From Jejuia algarum (GTDB lineage Bacteria > Bacteroidota > Bacteroidia > Flavobacteriales > Flavobacteriaceae), in assembly GCA_947495775.1 (NCBI GenBank), contig CANMAQ010000015.1, forward strand, positions 62,001 to 126,000: a DNA stretch of 64,000 bases, read 5' to 3'. The position numbers and the translations under genes are program-made. The notes under the pieces are model-generated. The model did no database searches and was not told the origin of the DNA. It saw only the letters and a list, made by a program, of their open reading frames with translations. Below, in pieces: positions 36,233 through 45,002 of the stretch; the stretch's first letter is position 1; each line of letters begins with the position of its first letter.

Positions 36233-36991
36233 ATGAAGTTAGTAATTTCTCCAGCGAAGTCTTTAGATTTTGAAACGCCACTACCAACAGCGTTAAGTAC
36301 CGAACCTCAATTTTTAAAACAATCTAAAGTTTTAAATACCGTTTTGAAGACGAAATCTGCCAAAGATTTATCTCAGCTTATGCACATTTCTGAAGCTTTA
36401 GGAACTTTAAATTACGAACGCAATCAAAACTGGTCTTTGCCTTTTACCGCGACCAATGCAAGACCAGCGATCTATGCGTTTAATGGTGATGTATATCGTG
36501 GTTTAGATGCGTATACCATACCAGAAGCACGGCTTCCTGTTTTACAAGATGCTGTACGAATATTGTCTGGATTGTACGGTTTACTAACACCTACAGATTT
36601 GATACAGCCTTACCGCTTAGAAATGGGAACAAAATTACCTGTTGGAGCGCATAAAAATTTATATGAATTTTGGAAAAAAGACATTACGGCAGCGTTAAAT
36701 GCAACACTTGAAGATGATGAATTGTTTTTAAATTTAGCGAGTAATGAATATTTTAAAGCCATAGATAAAAAGGCTTTAAAGGTGCCTGTAGTGACTGCAA
36801 ATTTTAAAGATTTTAAAAATGGTGCGTACAAAGTTGTTTCTTTTTATGCTAAAGAGGCGCGTGGTGCTATGGCGCGTTACGTTGTAGATCATGATGTACA
36901 GGATATTAAGGGGTTAAAAGGGTTTAGTTACAAGGATTATGCTTTTAGTGAAGAACTCTCTAAACCTAATGATTTGGTGTTTACCCGATAG
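36233..36991 (+). CDS. yaaA: Peroxide-stress protein YaaA family
   Basis: A 252-residue protein: MKLVISPAKSLDFE at the N-terminus, RPAIYAFNGDVYRGLDAYT, ILSGLYGLLTPTDLIQPYRLEMGT, NLASNEYFKAID and FYAKEARGAMARYVV. This is the DUF328/YaaA fold, which in E. coli lowers free iron and damage during hydrogen peroxide stress and binds DNA. Usual length. The TPR membrane protein follows 69 bases downstream. Confidence 0.95.
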   Translation: MKLVISPAKSLDFETPLPTALSTEPQFLKQSKVLNTVLKTKSAKDLSQLMHISEALGTLNYERNQNWSLPFTATNARPAIYAFNGDVYRGLDAYTIPEARLPVLQDAVRILSGLYGLLTPTDLIQPYRLEMGTKLPVGAHKNLYEFWKKDITAALNATLEDDELFLNLASNEYFKAIDKKALKVPVVTANFKDFKNGAYKVVSFYAKEARGAMARYVVDHDVQDIKGLKGFSYKDYAFSEELSKPNDLVFTR

Positions 36992-37060
36992 TAGCAGATA
37001 TTTAAGCAATTACTTTTTAGTATCTTATTGCATTTTACACCATAATTTAACACGAATTGT

Positions 37061-37789
37061 ATGTTTTATTTTGTGACCATTGCGCTGCAAGGATTTTGTA
37101 TTTATCATAGTATTAAGTACAGAACAGCATATTATTGGATTTTTTTAATTGTGTTTTTACCAGTTATAGGCAGTATCATTTATATTTTAACCCAAGTGTA
37201 TAACAAACGGGATGCTGAGCTAATTACGTCTGGGGTGACCAAAATTATCAATCCTACAGGACAAATTAAAGCTTTAGAAAAGCAGGTGGATTTTTCAGAT
37301 ACCTATCAAAATAGAGTCAACCTTGCAGATGCTTATCTTGAAGCAGGCGATAACAGTAATGCCTTAAAACAGTATAATGCCGCGTTAGATGGTGATTTAA
37401 AAAGCGATTTTTACGTGGTAAAGCAGATGATGGAAGCTGCTTTTAATCAAAATGATTTTAAAGCTATGGTGGTATATGCAGAAGGCATCTCCAACCATTC
37501 TGAATTTAAAAGATCGCGGGCTCAATTCCTATATGGATTAGCGCTTAAGGCAATAGGGGACTTAAAAGCTGCAGAAACGCATTTAAGTGCTATAGATATT
37601 CGGTTCTCGTATTATAAAGAGCGGGTTGCTTTTGCAGAGTTTTTGCTAGAAATAGATAAGGCGGCAGATGCAAAAGCGGTATTAGAGGCTGTGATTTCTG
37701 AAGGGGCACATATGACGAAACAAAATAAACGCTTGTATAAATCTGCACTTGTTCAAGCGCAAACATTAATGCGTACTATTGATAATTAA
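37061..37789 (+). CDS. TPR protein with phospholipase-D-like N-terminal membrane segment
   Basis: A 242-residue protein. Two hydrophobic helices at residues 1-16 and 25-45 (YYWIFLIVFLPVIGSIIYIL) resemble the PLDc_N segment of cardiolipin synthase. Residues about 75-235 form three to four tetratricopeptide-like repeats (VNLADAYLEAGDNSNALKQY, LALKAIGDLKAAETHLSA). It probably scaffolds proteins at the membrane; no catalytic motif is seen. It follows yaaA and ends exactly where the convergent thx gene ends. Confidence 0.75.
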   Translation: MFYFVTIALQGFCIYHSIKYRTAYYWIFLIVFLPVIGSIIYILTQVYNKRDAELITSGVTKIINPTGQIKALEKQVDFSDTYQNRVNLADAYLEAGDNSNALKQYNAALDGDLKSDFYVVKQMMEAAFNQNDFKAMVVYAEGISNHSEFKRSRAQFLYGLALKAIGDLKAAETHLSAIDIRFSYYKERVAFAEFLLEIDKAADAKAVLEAVISEGAHMTKQNKRLYKSALVQAQTLMRTIDN

Positions 37790-37924
37790 TTATTTTACGA
37801 CTATTTTGTTACTGATATCAAGTTGAGTTTCAATACTTGGTTTTTTCTTTACACGAGGGCGTTTTCTGCCAAATGTTCCGCGATAAATTTTGCCGCGTTT
37901 TGTCTTTTTATCTCCTTTTCCCAT
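37790..37924 (-). CDS. 30S ribosomal protein THX
   Basis: A 44-residue, very basic protein: MGKGDKKTKRGKIYRGTFGR, then KRPRVKKKPS. It matches the small ribosomal protein THX (bS31 family), which binds the head of the 30S subunit; Bacteroidota members share the start MGKGDKKT-RGKI. The stop codon abuts the last base of the convergent TPR gene. Its C-terminal extension (IETQLDISNKIVVK) is longer than in some relatives. Confidence 0.9.
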   Translation of the reverse strand: MGKGDKKTKRGKIYRGTFGRKRPRVKKKPSIETQLDISNKIVVK

Positions 37925-38020
37925 AATTTTTTAATTTGAATTAAAGATAGGTTTTTATGTCGTTTTCATTGAACGCTAATGCCATTAATTGGTGCTGTAT
38001 CAAGATATGTGTTTAAAAAT

Positions 38021-38053
38021 TAAAGGCTATTTTCGTTTCGAAAATAGCCTTTA
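38021..38053 (-). terminator. Intrinsic terminator after the EF-hand gene
   Basis: TAAAGGCTATTTTCG (38021-38035) and CGAAAATAGCCTTTA (38039-38053) form a perfect 15-bp stem with a 3-base loop. On the minus strand it is followed by a T-rich stretch. It lies 24 bases past the 38078 gene end. Confidence 0.8.
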
Positions 38054-38077
38054 AGATTAACGTTTAAAAGAACGTTT

Positions 38078-38383
38078 TTACTGTGCTGCTTTTTTAGCTT
38101 TACGCGCTTCTTGTTTTTTAAAGTGCGTACGTATCTCCTCTAGAGTAATCGTTCCACTTTTATCGCGATCCATGCGGTTAAACCTTTTTTCTAGGGTTTC
38201 TGCTGAAAGCTCTTTTTTGCGTTTTGTGTCTTTAAATTCTTCTAAGGTAACTTCACCATTTTTATCATTATCTAAATGTTTTAATGTTCTCTCTGCTTTT
38301 GGTTTTTGTTGCGCAGTGGCACTTAACGAGAGAGAGAAACAAGCTATTGTGAATACACTTACTTTTAAAATACTTGAGATCAT
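38078..38383 (-). CDS. Secreted EF-hand protein
   Basis: A 101-residue protein: signal peptide (MISSILKVSVFTIACFSLSLSATAQ would be cleaved at about residue 24), then two EF-hand calcium loops, DNDKNGEVTLEE (residues about 37-48) and DRDKSGTITLEE (about 72-83), with canonical Asp/Asn/Glu ligand positions. It is probably a periplasmic or extracellular calcium-binding protein. The C-terminal end is Lys/Ala-rich. It is monocistronic, with a strong terminator. Confidence 0.85.
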   Translation of the reverse strand: MISSILKVSVFTIACFSLSLSATAQQKPKAERTLKHLDNDKNGEVTLEEFKDTKRKKELSAETLEKRFNRMDRDKSGTITLEEIRTHFKKQEARKAKKAAQ

Positions 38384-38602
38384 TATATGTAATTTTAGAT
38401 GTTATTAATTATTAGACGTAATTTATAACGAAAAGTTTAATACAATATTCAGTTTTTAGTAAATAAAACACTATTATATTGTTTTTGTAATTAAAAACCT
38501 ATGTTAAGTTGTTTTTTTAGCACGTATTATTTGTAGTAATTGCTTTTGTTTGGGTTGATTTTATTTAGTAATATGCGTACACTAACTAAAAAAATATTAC
38601 AA

Positions 38603-39175
38603 ATGAAAAAAAGCACCCTTGTATTAAGTTTACTTGCATTGGGCATGGCCCTATTTGGTTATGTTGAAAATAGAAAATACCATAAGGCTGTAATTGTACT
38701 TCAAAAGGAGCATGTTAAAATAAATAAAATTCTTAAGAAGATTCTAGAAATACCTTCTGAAGGCCATAGCTATTTAGAGGTTGGAACGCCTGCTCCAGAA
38801 TTTTCGTTAGCAGATACTAATGGTGCATTTGTGACACAAAATACTTCGGATAAAGCGAACACCTTATTGGTATTTTCCAATAAGAATTGCCACTATTGTG
38901 AAGCCTTTTATCCTGTGTTAGATAGTTTTGCTAACGGAAACCCAGAGGTTTCCGTATTGGTGTTACAAGGGGAATCTAACCAAGAGATGAATAAGACATT
39001 TTTGGATACTACAGGCTACACTTTTAAAATGCTGGTTTCTAATGATAGTATTTTAGATGCTTACAAAATTGATGGAACGCCTACCTGTGTGTATTTGGAT
39101 AGCAATAGTAAAGTCTTGACCACTTTTAGTGCAGCGTCTTTAGATGAAATTCGATACGCTATCGCAGAAGAATAG
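38603..39175 (+). CDS. Thioredoxin-like (TlpA/redoxin-type) membrane-anchored protein
   Basis: The ATG at 38603 gives 190 residues beginning MKKSTLVLSLLALGMALFGY, an N-terminal anchor or signal. The thioredoxin-like fold has VGTPAPEFSLADTNG, then CHYCEAFYPVLDSF with the CxxC pair, and DGTPTCVYLDSN with the cis-Pro. It likely acts in the periplasm in thiol-disulfide exchange. Upstream starts at 38540 or 38573 would add an unneeded hydrophobic tail. It is convergent with trpA and shares a bidirectional terminator. Confidence 0.75.
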   Translation: MKKSTLVLSLLALGMALFGYVENRKYHKAVIVLQKEHVKINKILKKILEIPSEGHSYLEVGTPAPEFSLADTNGAFVTQNTSDKANTLLVFSNKNCHYCEAFYPVLDSFANGNPEVSVLVLQGESNQEMNKTFLDTTGYTFKMLVSNDSILDAYKIDGTPTCVYLDSNSKVLTTFSAASLDEIRYAIAEE

Positions 39176-39180
39176 AAAAC

Positions 39181-39222
39181 AAAAAACCACCTATATACAA
39201 GTAGATATAAGGTGGTTTTTTT
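39181..39222 (+). terminator. Bidirectional terminator between the thioredoxin-like gene and trpA
   Basis: AAAAAACCACC pairs with GGTGGTTTTTTT around an imperfect middle. The A run on one side and the T run on the other let it end transcription of both convergent genes. Confidence 0.75.
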
Positions 39223-39240
39223 AGTTTTAAGTGGGCTTTA

Positions 39241-40008
39241 TTAGCCGCTTACAACCGATTTTATAAAGTGATCTATAGTGTGTACACCGTGCTTTGTCAC
39301 ATGTTTTACAAATGCACTCCCTATAATGGCACCCTTAGCATACTTAGTAGCTTCTGTAAATGTAGCATTGTTGCTAATGCCAAAACCGATTATTTGTGGG
39401 TTTTTTAGTTTCATTTTAGCAATACGTTCAAAGTAAGCAGCTTGTTCGTCTCCAAACCCTGTTTTAGCACCTGTTGTACTGGCGCTACTTACCATGTAGA
39501 TAAAGCCATTAGAAACAGAGTCTATAAACGCGATACGTTCTGCTGAGGTTTGTGGTGTAATTAAGAACACATTAATTAAACCGTAGGCTTCAAACGTGGC
39601 TTGGTATTCCTCATGGTATACATCTACAGGAAGGTCTGGAATGATAAGACCATCAATGCCTATTTCATTACATTTTTTACAGAAGGCTTCGATGCCATAC
39701 TGAAACATTGGGTTAAAATAGCCCATGATAATTAATGGGATGTTTACAGATTTACGAATATCTTTTAATTGTTCGAAAAGCACCTCTGTAGTCATGCCGT
39801 TTTTAAGAGCGGCAGTAGAGCTATCTTGTATGGTAGGACCATCTGCTAAGGGATCACTAAAAGGCAATCCTATTTCAATCATATCAACACCGCTGTTTTC
39901 AAGGTTTTTTATAATGGTAACAGTATCATCAATATTAGGATACCCTGCCGTGAAGTATATCGATACTAATTTTTTGTCTTCTTGTAATTTATTCTGAATT
40001 CGGTTCAT
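39241..40008 (-). CDS. trpA: Tryptophan synthase alpha subunit
   Basis: A 255-residue TIM barrel. It has YFTAGYPNIDDTV, IEIGLPFSDPLADGPTIQ (catalytic Glu and substrate-loop residues), GIDGLIIPDLPVD (catalytic Asp) and GFGISNNATF. It cleaves indole-3-glycerol phosphate to indole and glyceraldehyde 3-phosphate for use by TrpB. It is the last gene of the trp operon. The 108 bases to trpFB hold the dispersed repeat at 40037-40111. Confidence 0.97.
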   Translation of the reverse strand: MNRIQNKLQEDKKLVSIYFTAGYPNIDDTVTIIKNLENSGVDMIEIGLPFSDPLADGPTIQDSSTAALKNGMTTEVLFEQLKDIRKSVNIPLIIMGYFNPMFQYGIEAFCKKCNEIGIDGLIIPDLPVDVYHEEYQATFEAYGLINVFLITPQTSAERIAFIDSVSNGFIYMVSSASTTGAKTGFGDEQAAYFERIAKMKLKNPQIIGFGISNNATFTEATKYAKGAIIGSAFVKHVTKHGVHTIDHFIKSVVSG

Positions 40009-40036
40009 TTTCTTTTATGTGCTAAAGGTGCCTTTT

Positions 40037-40111
40037 GCGTTAGGGATAGAGCGTTTGTTGAAGCGCCTCGTAGAGCGCGACTCGCGAAAGCCCGACCCTT
40101 GGGGAACGCCC
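40037..40111. repeat. GC-rich dispersed repeat element between trpFB and trpA
   Basis: A GC-rich stretch in AT-rich surroundings bounded by the inverse ends GCGTT and AACGC, containing GAAAGCCCGACCCTTGGGG. I recognise the last part as a type of intergenic repeat seen in several Flavobacteriaceae genomes. It lies inside the operon, so it would be transcribed with it and could fold. Only one copy is in the window. Confidence 0.5.
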
Positions 40112-40116
40112 AAGTT

Positions 40117-41943
40117 TTAAAATTTAAAATAATCGATATAGTTTTGTAAATCTTTATCTCCTCTTCCAGATAAACTCATTACAACAACATCGTCTGGTTT
40201 AAAGGTTTTATGTTTAAAAATGGCAAACGCATGTGAGGTTTCTATGGCTGGAATGATACCTTCTAATTTAGAGAGCTCTAAACCAGCTTCCATAGCGTCG
40301 CTATCGGTAATGGATAAAAATTCGGCACGTCCTGTCTTAGAGAGGTGGGCGTGCATTGGGCCAACTCCAGGATAATCTAAACCTGCAGATATGGAATACG
40401 GTTCTGTAATTTGACCATCTTCTGTCTGCATTAATAAGGTTTTACACCCATGTATAATACCTTCTTTTCCTAATACAGATGTTGCAGCACTTTCGCCAGA
40501 GTCAATGCCTAACCCAGCTGCCTCTACTGCTATTATGCCAACACTCTCTTCGTGCAAATAATGGTAATATGTACCTGCGGCATTACTACCACCTCCAATA
40601 CAGGCCACAACGTAGTCTGGATTTTCTCGGCCTTCTTGTGCTTTTAATTGCCATTTAATTTCTTCAGATATGACAGCTTGAAAGCGTGTTACCATATCTG
40701 GGTATGGGTGAGGCCCAATAGCAGAACCTATAATATAATGCGTGTCAACAGGATTATTAATCCAATCGCGAATGGCTTCGTTTGTGGCATCTTTTAAGGT
40801 GCGACTTCCAGATAATGCAGGTACAACGGTAGCACCAAGCATTTTCATTCGCGCCACATTAGGCGCTTGTCGTGCAATATCGATTTCACCCATATAAACG
40901 ATACATTCCATACCCATAAGGGCACAAACGGTAGCAGTGGCAACACCGTGCTGTCCTGCGCCTGTTTCTGCGATAATTCTGTGTTTCCCTAAACGTTTGG
41001 CCATTAATATTTGACCAATGGTATTGTTTATTTTATGCGCTCCTGTGTGGTTAAGATCTTCGCGTTTGAGGTAAATTTTAGTGTTGTATTTTTCAGAAAG
41101 ACGCTTTGCAAAATATAGGGGAGAAGGGCGTCCAACATAATCTTTTAATAGTTTGTTGAATTCCTTTTGAAAATCGGGCTCGCCCATTATTTTCAAATAG
41201 TTTTGGCGCAACTCTTCTACATTGGGGTATAGCATTTCTGGAATGTAAGCGCCTCCAAATTCACCGTAATAGCCTTTGTCGTTAACGTTATAATTCTGCA
41301 TGTCTTTATTAGGACTTAGTTTCATTTTAAATTCTCTTAAACTCGCACTGTTTTTTAAGCCAGGTTCTGTTTCAAATTTACTGTTTACATCTAGTGCATA
41401 ACAATATTTAGAAGCGCTACTTGCTTTAAATGCTTTTAGAGCTTCTACTTGTTCTAAGCCAATACCACCACTTAAAAAGAAGGGTTTGGTAGAGGGGTAG
41501 GCTTCTAATAAGCTCCAATCGAAGGTATACCCATTACCGCCAGGTAATTTGCCTTTGGTATCGAAAAGGTAGTAGTCGCATAAATCTTCATAAGGCTCTA
41601 AAACCTTAAAATTAAAGCCTTCTTTTACAGAAAAGACTTTTATAATATCTAAAGGTTTAGAAATGAGTTTGGTATTGCGTAGAATACTGCAGTAATAGGG
41701 CGCTTCTTCTCCGTGGAGTTGTACCGCTTGAAGATCGAATTTATTTACTTTTTCTATAACGGTATTGAGATCTTCATTTACAAAAACACCTACTTTTTTA
41801 ATGCTTTTAGGAAGATCAGGTATTTTAGTATCAAAATGTCTAGGTGTTTTTTCATAAAATATAAAGCCAAGATAGTCGGGTTGCAATGCTGCAACTTGTG
41901 CTATATTATCTTGGTATTTCATTCCGCATACTTTTAATTTCAT
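40117..41943 (-). CDS. trpFB: TrpF-TrpB fusion: phosphoribosylanthranilate isomerase / tryptophan synthase beta
   Basis: A single 608-residue frame. Residues 1 to about 200 are TrpF (KVCGM at the start, YLGFIFYEKTPRHF, AVQLHGEE, FLSGGIGLEQVEALK). A short linker KMKLSPNKDMQNYNVNDKG joins it to TrpB from about residue 215 (GYYGEFGGAYIPEML, then HTGAHKINNTIGQ with the PLP-binding Lys, GSNAAGTYY). It does steps 3 and 5 of tryptophan synthesis. There is no stop between the halves. An internal ATG (Met215) could also start TrpB alone. The start overlaps trpC by 4 bases. Confidence 0.93.
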   Translation of the reverse strand: MKLKVCGMKYQDNIAQVAALQPDYLGFIFYEKTPRHFDTKIPDLPKSIKKVGVFVNEDLNTVIEKVNKFDLQAVQLHGEEAPYYCSILRNTKLISKPLDIIKVFSVKEGFNFKVLEPYEDLCDYYLFDTKGKLPGGNGYTFDWSLLEAYPSTKPFFLSGGIGLEQVEALKAFKASSASKYCYALDVNSKFETEPGLKNSASLREFKMKLSPNKDMQNYNVNDKGYYGEFGGAYIPEMLYPNVEELRQNYLKIMGEPDFQKEFNKLLKDYVGRPSPLYFAKRLSEKYNTKIYLKREDLNHTGAHKINNTIGQILMAKRLGKHRIIAETGAGQHGVATATVCALMGMECIVYMGEIDIARQAPNVARMKMLGATVVPALSGSRTLKDATNEAIRDWINNPVDTHYIIGSAIGPHPYPDMVTRFQAVISEEIKWQLKAQEGRENPDYVVACIGGGSNAAGTYYHYLHEESVGIIAVEAAGLGIDSGESAATSVLGKEGIIHGCKTLLMQTEDGQITEPYSISAGLDYPGVGPMHAHLSKTGRAEFLSITDSDAMEAGLELSKLEGIIPAIETSHAFAIFKHKTFKPDDVVVMSLSGRGDKDLQNYIDYFKF

Positions 41944-42725
41944 AGCTCTAAATCTTTAATGAAGGTTTTAGCATTTGCACCAGGATTATCGGTTTTCATA
42001 AAGTTTTCTCCTATTAAAAAGCCTTGGTACCCATAGGGTTTTAAACTTTTAATGGCTTCGGTATTGCTTATACCACTTTCAGATACTTTTACAAACTCGT
42101 CTGGAATACGCGTGCTTAATTCTTTACTCGTTTCTAAACTGACTTCAAATGTTTTTAAATTTCTATTATTTACGCCTAACATGTCTATACTAGGCATTAT
42201 AGATTTTTGCAATTCGGCTTCGTTATGAACTTCTAAAAGTACGTCTAAATGCAGCTGTTTTGCAAATTCAGAAAATTGCTTTATTTCTGCTTTGGTAAGT
42301 ATGGCTGCAATAAGCAGAATAACATCGGCACCATAAGCTTTGGCTTCCAATATTTGGTAGTCATCGATTATAAATTCTTTTCTTAAAAGCGGTAAATTAC
42401 AGCTGGCTCTTGCCGTTAGCAAATCGTCTAAAGCACCACCAAAATACTTGCCATCTGTTAACACAGACATACCACACACACCAGCATCTTCATAGCCTTT
42501 TGCAACGTCTTGTACATTTAGCGAATGGTTAATGACTGCTTTAGATGGAGACCGGCGTTTGTGTTCTGCAATAATGCCAGAGGCGCTATGTCTTAGCTTA
42601 TGGGCTAAAGATACTGTTTGGCGTTCAAATAGTACCGACTGCTCCAATTGAGACGTAGGGATTAATCCCTTTCTCAAGTCGACTTCTTTGCGTTTATCTC
42701 GTGTTATTTGGTCTAAAATATTCAT
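41940..42725 (-). CDS. trpC: Indole-3-glycerol phosphate synthase
   Basis: A 261-residue TIM barrel. It has IIAEHKRRSPSKAVIN (the conserved active-site Lys stretch), VLTDGKYFGGALDDL, LRKEFIIDDYQI, LLEVHNEAEL and GVNNRNLKTFEV. It makes indole-3-glycerol phosphate from CdRP. Stop and start overlap ATGA with trpFB, so translation is coupled. trpD lies 91 bases upstream. Confidence 0.97.
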   Translation of the reverse strand: MNILDQITRDKRKEVDLRKGLIPTSQLEQSVLFERQTVSLAHKLRHSASGIIAEHKRRSPSKAVINHSLNVQDVAKGYEDAGVCGMSVLTDGKYFGGALDDLLTARASCNLPLLRKEFIIDDYQILEAKAYGADVILLIAAILTKAEIKQFSEFAKQLHLDVLLEVHNEAELQKSIMPSIDMLGVNNRNLKTFEVSLETSKELSTRIPDEFVKVSESGISNTEAIKSLKPYGYQGFLIGENFMKTDNPGANAKTFIKDLEL

Positions 42726-42816
42726 ACCTCTTTTTGTACTTTTTATGACGTATAGGAACTTCTAAAAGTATTAGAAATTAAGACGTTACTTGTTATATTA
42801 CAAGCGTTTTTTATTA

Positions 42817-43809
42817 TTATTTACTCAACGCTATTAAGCGTTCTAAACTGGCTTTTGCTTTGCCTGAATGCAGGGAGGCTTTAGCAAGCTCAAAGCCTTC
42901 TTGATGCGATATTTGTTTTGTAGTTGCAATAGCTAAACCTGCATTGGCACAAACCACATTGTTTTGAGCTTCTGTACCATCACCATTAATAATAGCTACA
43001 AATATTTTAGCAGCATCTTTAATCGATTCGCCTCCAAATATGGCATTTTGAGCTATAGGTTGTACGCCTAAATCTTCGGGCGTAAAAAGTTTTTCTGTAT
43101 GGTTAGATACAATTTTAGCACTACCTGTTAGTGAGATTTCATCGTAACCATCTAAAGCAAACACGATGTTATAATTGGTTTGCGTATTTTGATACACAAA
43201 ACTATACAAACGTAAAAGCTCTAAATTATAAACGCCTAACATTTGATTTTTAGGAAATGAAGGGTTGACCATAGGGCCTAACATGTTAAAAAATGTTTTA
43301 ACGCCTAAGGCTTTTCGAATAGGAGCTACATTTTTCATGGCAGGATGAAACAGGGGCGCATGTAAAATGCATATGCCTGCTTTGTCGAGACAACGTTGTA
43401 AAAAACTTTCATTATTTGAGAACTTTACTCCCAAATGTTCCATTACATTTGATGAACCAGAGGTTGAGGACACACCATAATTACCGTGTTTGGATACATG
43501 AACACCAGCACCTGCTGTGATGAAGGCAGATAACGTAGAGATGTTAAATGTGTTTTTCCCATCGCCTCCCGTGCCTACAATATCAACAGCATTAAAATTG
43601 CTAAGATCTACGGGGATACACAATTCTAAAAGCGCATCTCTAAAGCCTTGAAATTCTTCTATAGTAATACTACGCATCATATAAACCGATAGGAAACAAG
43701 CGATCTGGCTAGGGTTGTACAAATCATTAGAAATATTAAAAATGATGTGTTTGGCCTCCTCAGTAGATAAAGTTTCGTGATTTATAAGTCTGTTTAAAAC
43801 GTCTTTCAT
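42817..43809 (-). CDS. trpD: Anthranilate phosphoribosyltransferase
   Basis: A 330-residue protein: VDIVGTGGDGKNTFNISTLS (PRPP-binding loop), VSKHGNYGVSSTSGSSNVME, HPAMKNVAPIRKALGVKTFFN and NMLGPMVNP. It transfers the phosphoribosyl group of PRPP to anthranilate. It lies between trpG and trpC in the operon. Confidence 0.97.
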   Translation of the reverse strand: MKDVLNRLINHETLSTEEAKHIIFNISNDLYNPSQIACFLSVYMMRSITIEEFQGFRDALLELCIPVDLSNFNAVDIVGTGGDGKNTFNISTLSAFITAGAGVHVSKHGNYGVSSTSGSSNVMEHLGVKFSNNESFLQRCLDKAGICILHAPLFHPAMKNVAPIRKALGVKTFFNMLGPMVNPSFPKNQMLGVYNLELLRLYSFVYQNTQTNYNIVFALDGYDEISLTGSAKIVSNHTEKLFTPEDLGVQPIAQNAIFGGESIKDAAKIFVAIINGDGTEAQNNVVCANAGLAIATTKQISHQEGFELAKASLHSGKAKASLERLIALSK

Positions 43810-43879
43810 TCGCTTTATAACCCTCTTTTATTTAGAGGGAGTATTTTGTTTGTTAATATTATAGTTGTGTTCTTATATG

Positions 43880-44455
43880 TTAAGCAGGCTCTGCATTGAC
43901 CCAGTTTTCTAATATTTTTTTACCATCTGGAGTAAGTACAGATTCTGGGTGGTATTGTACGCCTCTTACATCGTAAACTTTATGTCTTAAGGACATGACT
44001 TGTCCATTTTCATCAAAAGAAGTAGCTTCTAAACTATCGGGGAGGTCTGCACTAACTACCCAAGAGTGGTAACGCCCTATTTCTATAGTTTTGTCGAGTC
44101 CTTCAAAGAGGTATTCGTCGTCTACTGAAATTGTAACAGGTGTTGCCACACCATGATATACTTCGTCTAGGTTAATAAGTGTGCCTCCAAAGACTTCACC
44201 TATGGCTTGTTGCCCTAAACACACCCCTAGAATACGTTTTGAAGCCGCATATTTTTCTATAATAGGTTTTAATAAACCTGCTTCGTCTGGAATTCCAGGC
44301 CCTGGTGATAATACAATTTTATCGAAAGGCGCGACGTCCTCTAGGTTTAGCTTGTCATTTCTTACAACAGTAACCTCACAATTTAAATCTTCTAAATAGT
44401 GTACAAGGTTGTAAGTAAAACTATCGTAGTTATCTATTACTAATACTTTTTTCAT
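43880..44455 (-). CDS. trpG: Anthranilate synthase glutamine amidotransferase subunit
   Basis: A 191-residue class I glutamine amidotransferase: IDNYDSFTYNLVHYLED at the start, LSPGPGIPDEAGL, catalytic Cys in LGVCLGQQAIGE (about residue 78), and the His-x-Glu pair in QYHPES. It gives ammonia to TrpE for anthranilate formation. Length and motif order are standard. The start is 52 bases after the secreted cysteine-rich gene. Confidence 0.97.
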   Translation of the reverse strand: MKKVLVIDNYDSFTYNLVHYLEDLNCEVTVVRNDKLNLEDVAPFDKIVLSPGPGIPDEAGLLKPIIEKYAASKRILGVCLGQQAIGEVFGGTLINLDEVYHGVATPVTISVDDEYLFEGLDKTIEIGRYHSWVVSADLPDSLEATSFDENGQVMSLRHKVYDVRGVQYHPESVLTPDGKKILENWVNAEPA

Positions 44456-44507
44456 GTTTTATGGTCTTATATGCTTGTCTGTTATAAGGGGAGAATATAG
44501 CCTCAGC

Positions 44508-44981
44508 TTATTTTAGTTTGCATTTAAGTTTTTTCAATGTTTTTAATTCTTCTTTTACAGCTGTATGCAGTACTTTATTTCTGTCGCACAAGCTGGTTAC
44601 ATAATCTGTAGCGTGTTGTGTTGAACGGGCATAGGTTGTTGCCGATTTAGCGTACACGAGATACGACGTTCCTAATTTAAATTTATAGCCACAACTGGCA
44701 CTGCTTGAAGCAGAGACAATCTCTATGGTGTCTGTTTTTAGTTTACCTTTAAAATATTTTGATACTTTAAACGTGTATACAATGGGATCTGCAGAAGAAA
44801 TATAGTTGCCTTTCGATATTTTTTTTATGCCTACAACCGTAGCATTTATAATGACATCTGCTTTACTAAAAGCATTTTTTACTTTTTCTACAAGAGGCGC
44901 ATTAGTTTCAATACAACTACAGGCAAATGCGCTTGTGCTTCCTAGAAACACGATTAAAACTGAAAGAATGTAAGTTTTCAT
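44508..44981 (-). CDS. Small secreted NTR/TIMP-like cysteine protein inside the trp operon
   Basis: A 157-residue protein with a signal peptide ending FLGSTSAFAC, then mature CSCIETNAPLVEKVKNAFSK. The new N-terminus Cys-Ser-Cys followed by later Cys residues (SCGYKF, SLCDRN, KLKCKLK) and the beta pattern resembles the netrin/TIMP-like fold, where an N-terminal Cys-x-Cys matters. The substrate or target is unknown. It lies between trpE (21 bases) and trpG (52 bases), so it must be transcribed with tryptophan genes though it has no obvious place in that pathway. Confidence 0.65.
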   Translation of the reverse strand: MKTYILSVLIVFLGSTSAFACSCIETNAPLVEKVKNAFSKADVIINATVVGIKKISKGNYISSADPIVYTFKVSKYFKGKLKTDTIEIVSASSSASCGYKFKLGTSYLVYAKSATTYARSTQHATDYVTSLCDRNKVLHTAVKEELKTLKKLKCKLK

Positions 44982-45002
44982 ACGGTGTAGAATTAGTACA
45001 AT

